Positions 63,931 to 64,000 of a stretch of 64,000 nucleotides of DNA are shown here, piece by piece (positions within the stretch are counted from its first letter, which is position 1; each line of letters opens with the position of its first letter). The DNA is taken from NCBI GenBank assembly GCA_965220415.1, contig OZ244829.1:682001-746000 (forward strand), given 5' to 3'. The translations under genes and the position numbers were made by a program. Below the pieces are notes generated by a model that was not told the origin of the DNA, ran no database searches, and saw only the letters and a list, made by a program, of their open reading frames with translations. The DNA comes from JAJDTR01 sp965220415. Its GTDB lineage: Bacteria > Poribacteria > WGA-4E > JAJDTR01.

Positions 63931-64000
63931 AGGTTACATATCGTATTCGACAACGGACTGGTTTGGGTACTATTGAGCGCCGAAGAATCGTCAACTTCAT

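Noticed and set aside
1..64000. tRNA or rRNA genes
   Set aside because: Reading the gaps on both strands gave no cloverleaf with a GTTCRA-type T-arm or rRNA-like stretch; a tRNAscan run would settle this.

Overview
The window looks like a chromosomal segment of a Gram-negative-type bacterium of a poorly cultivated lineage. I lean towards Candidatus Poribacteria or a relative. This is an inference from gene content: PhyH-type dioxygenases, two DUF362 proteins, a BNR/sortilin-like giant protein, PEGA and carboxypeptidase-regulatory lipoproteins, and intergenic DNA crowded with short foldback repeats. No rRNA, tRNA, CRISPR array, phage gene or intact transposase gene was recognised.

Layout. 1-5340 (minus strand): an ECF sigma factor, a zinc-finger anti-sigma factor and a very long TPR protein form one operon behind a consensus promoter; the TPR gene runs off the left edge. 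6081-16481 (minus): a TRM11-like methyltransferase coupled to an orphan PotD-type binding protein, pepA, hisG, and a 1128-residue envelope protein with two HtrA-like domains and a C-terminal beta-barrel. 17178-19968 (plus): an M20 deacylase and lysA. 20249-25136 (plus): a TlpA thioredoxin, a lipid-anchored peroxiredoxin-like protein whose active-site cysteine position is an in-frame TGA followed by a SECIS-like hairpin (probable selenoprotein), a Tat-exported DUF362 protein, small lipoproteins and an AlkD-like repair protein. 26141-31820 (plus): a methyltransferase, AlkB, a PhyH oxygenase, a zinc-binding membrane protein, glutamine cyclotransferase, a 2-hydroxyacid dehydrogenase and an FKBP. 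32056-37420 (minus): a TAXI binding protein overlapping a K+ channel gene, an MscS channel, an orphan sugar/nucleoside ABC permease and a PEGA protein. 38800-50048 (plus): the conserved block rpsB-tsf-frr-cdsA-dxr-rseP followed by a family-4 uracil-DNA glycosylase, priA and a class I aldolase-like protein. 50523-63419: mixed-strand accessory genes, including a small orphan gene with its own terminator, a Dph6-like ATPase, a sigma-region-4 protein, an MFS transporter, a 1079-residue BNR protein, DUF362, PhyH, NlpC/P60 and an Ldh2-type dehydrogenase.

Intergenic DNA. At least four families of short non-coding repeats fill the gaps. Two show clear signs of mobility. A 576-bp element with perfect 15-bp terminal inverted repeats and a 12-bp target duplication interrupts another repeat whose uninterrupted copy lies 22 kb away. 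A TA-flanked family of five copies includes one inserted into a second foldback element whose uninterrupted copy is also in the window.

The most noteworthy items are the selenoprotein candidate at 20764-21663, the datable nested mobile elements, the double-protease barrel protein, and the TAXI/K+ channel/MscS cluster.
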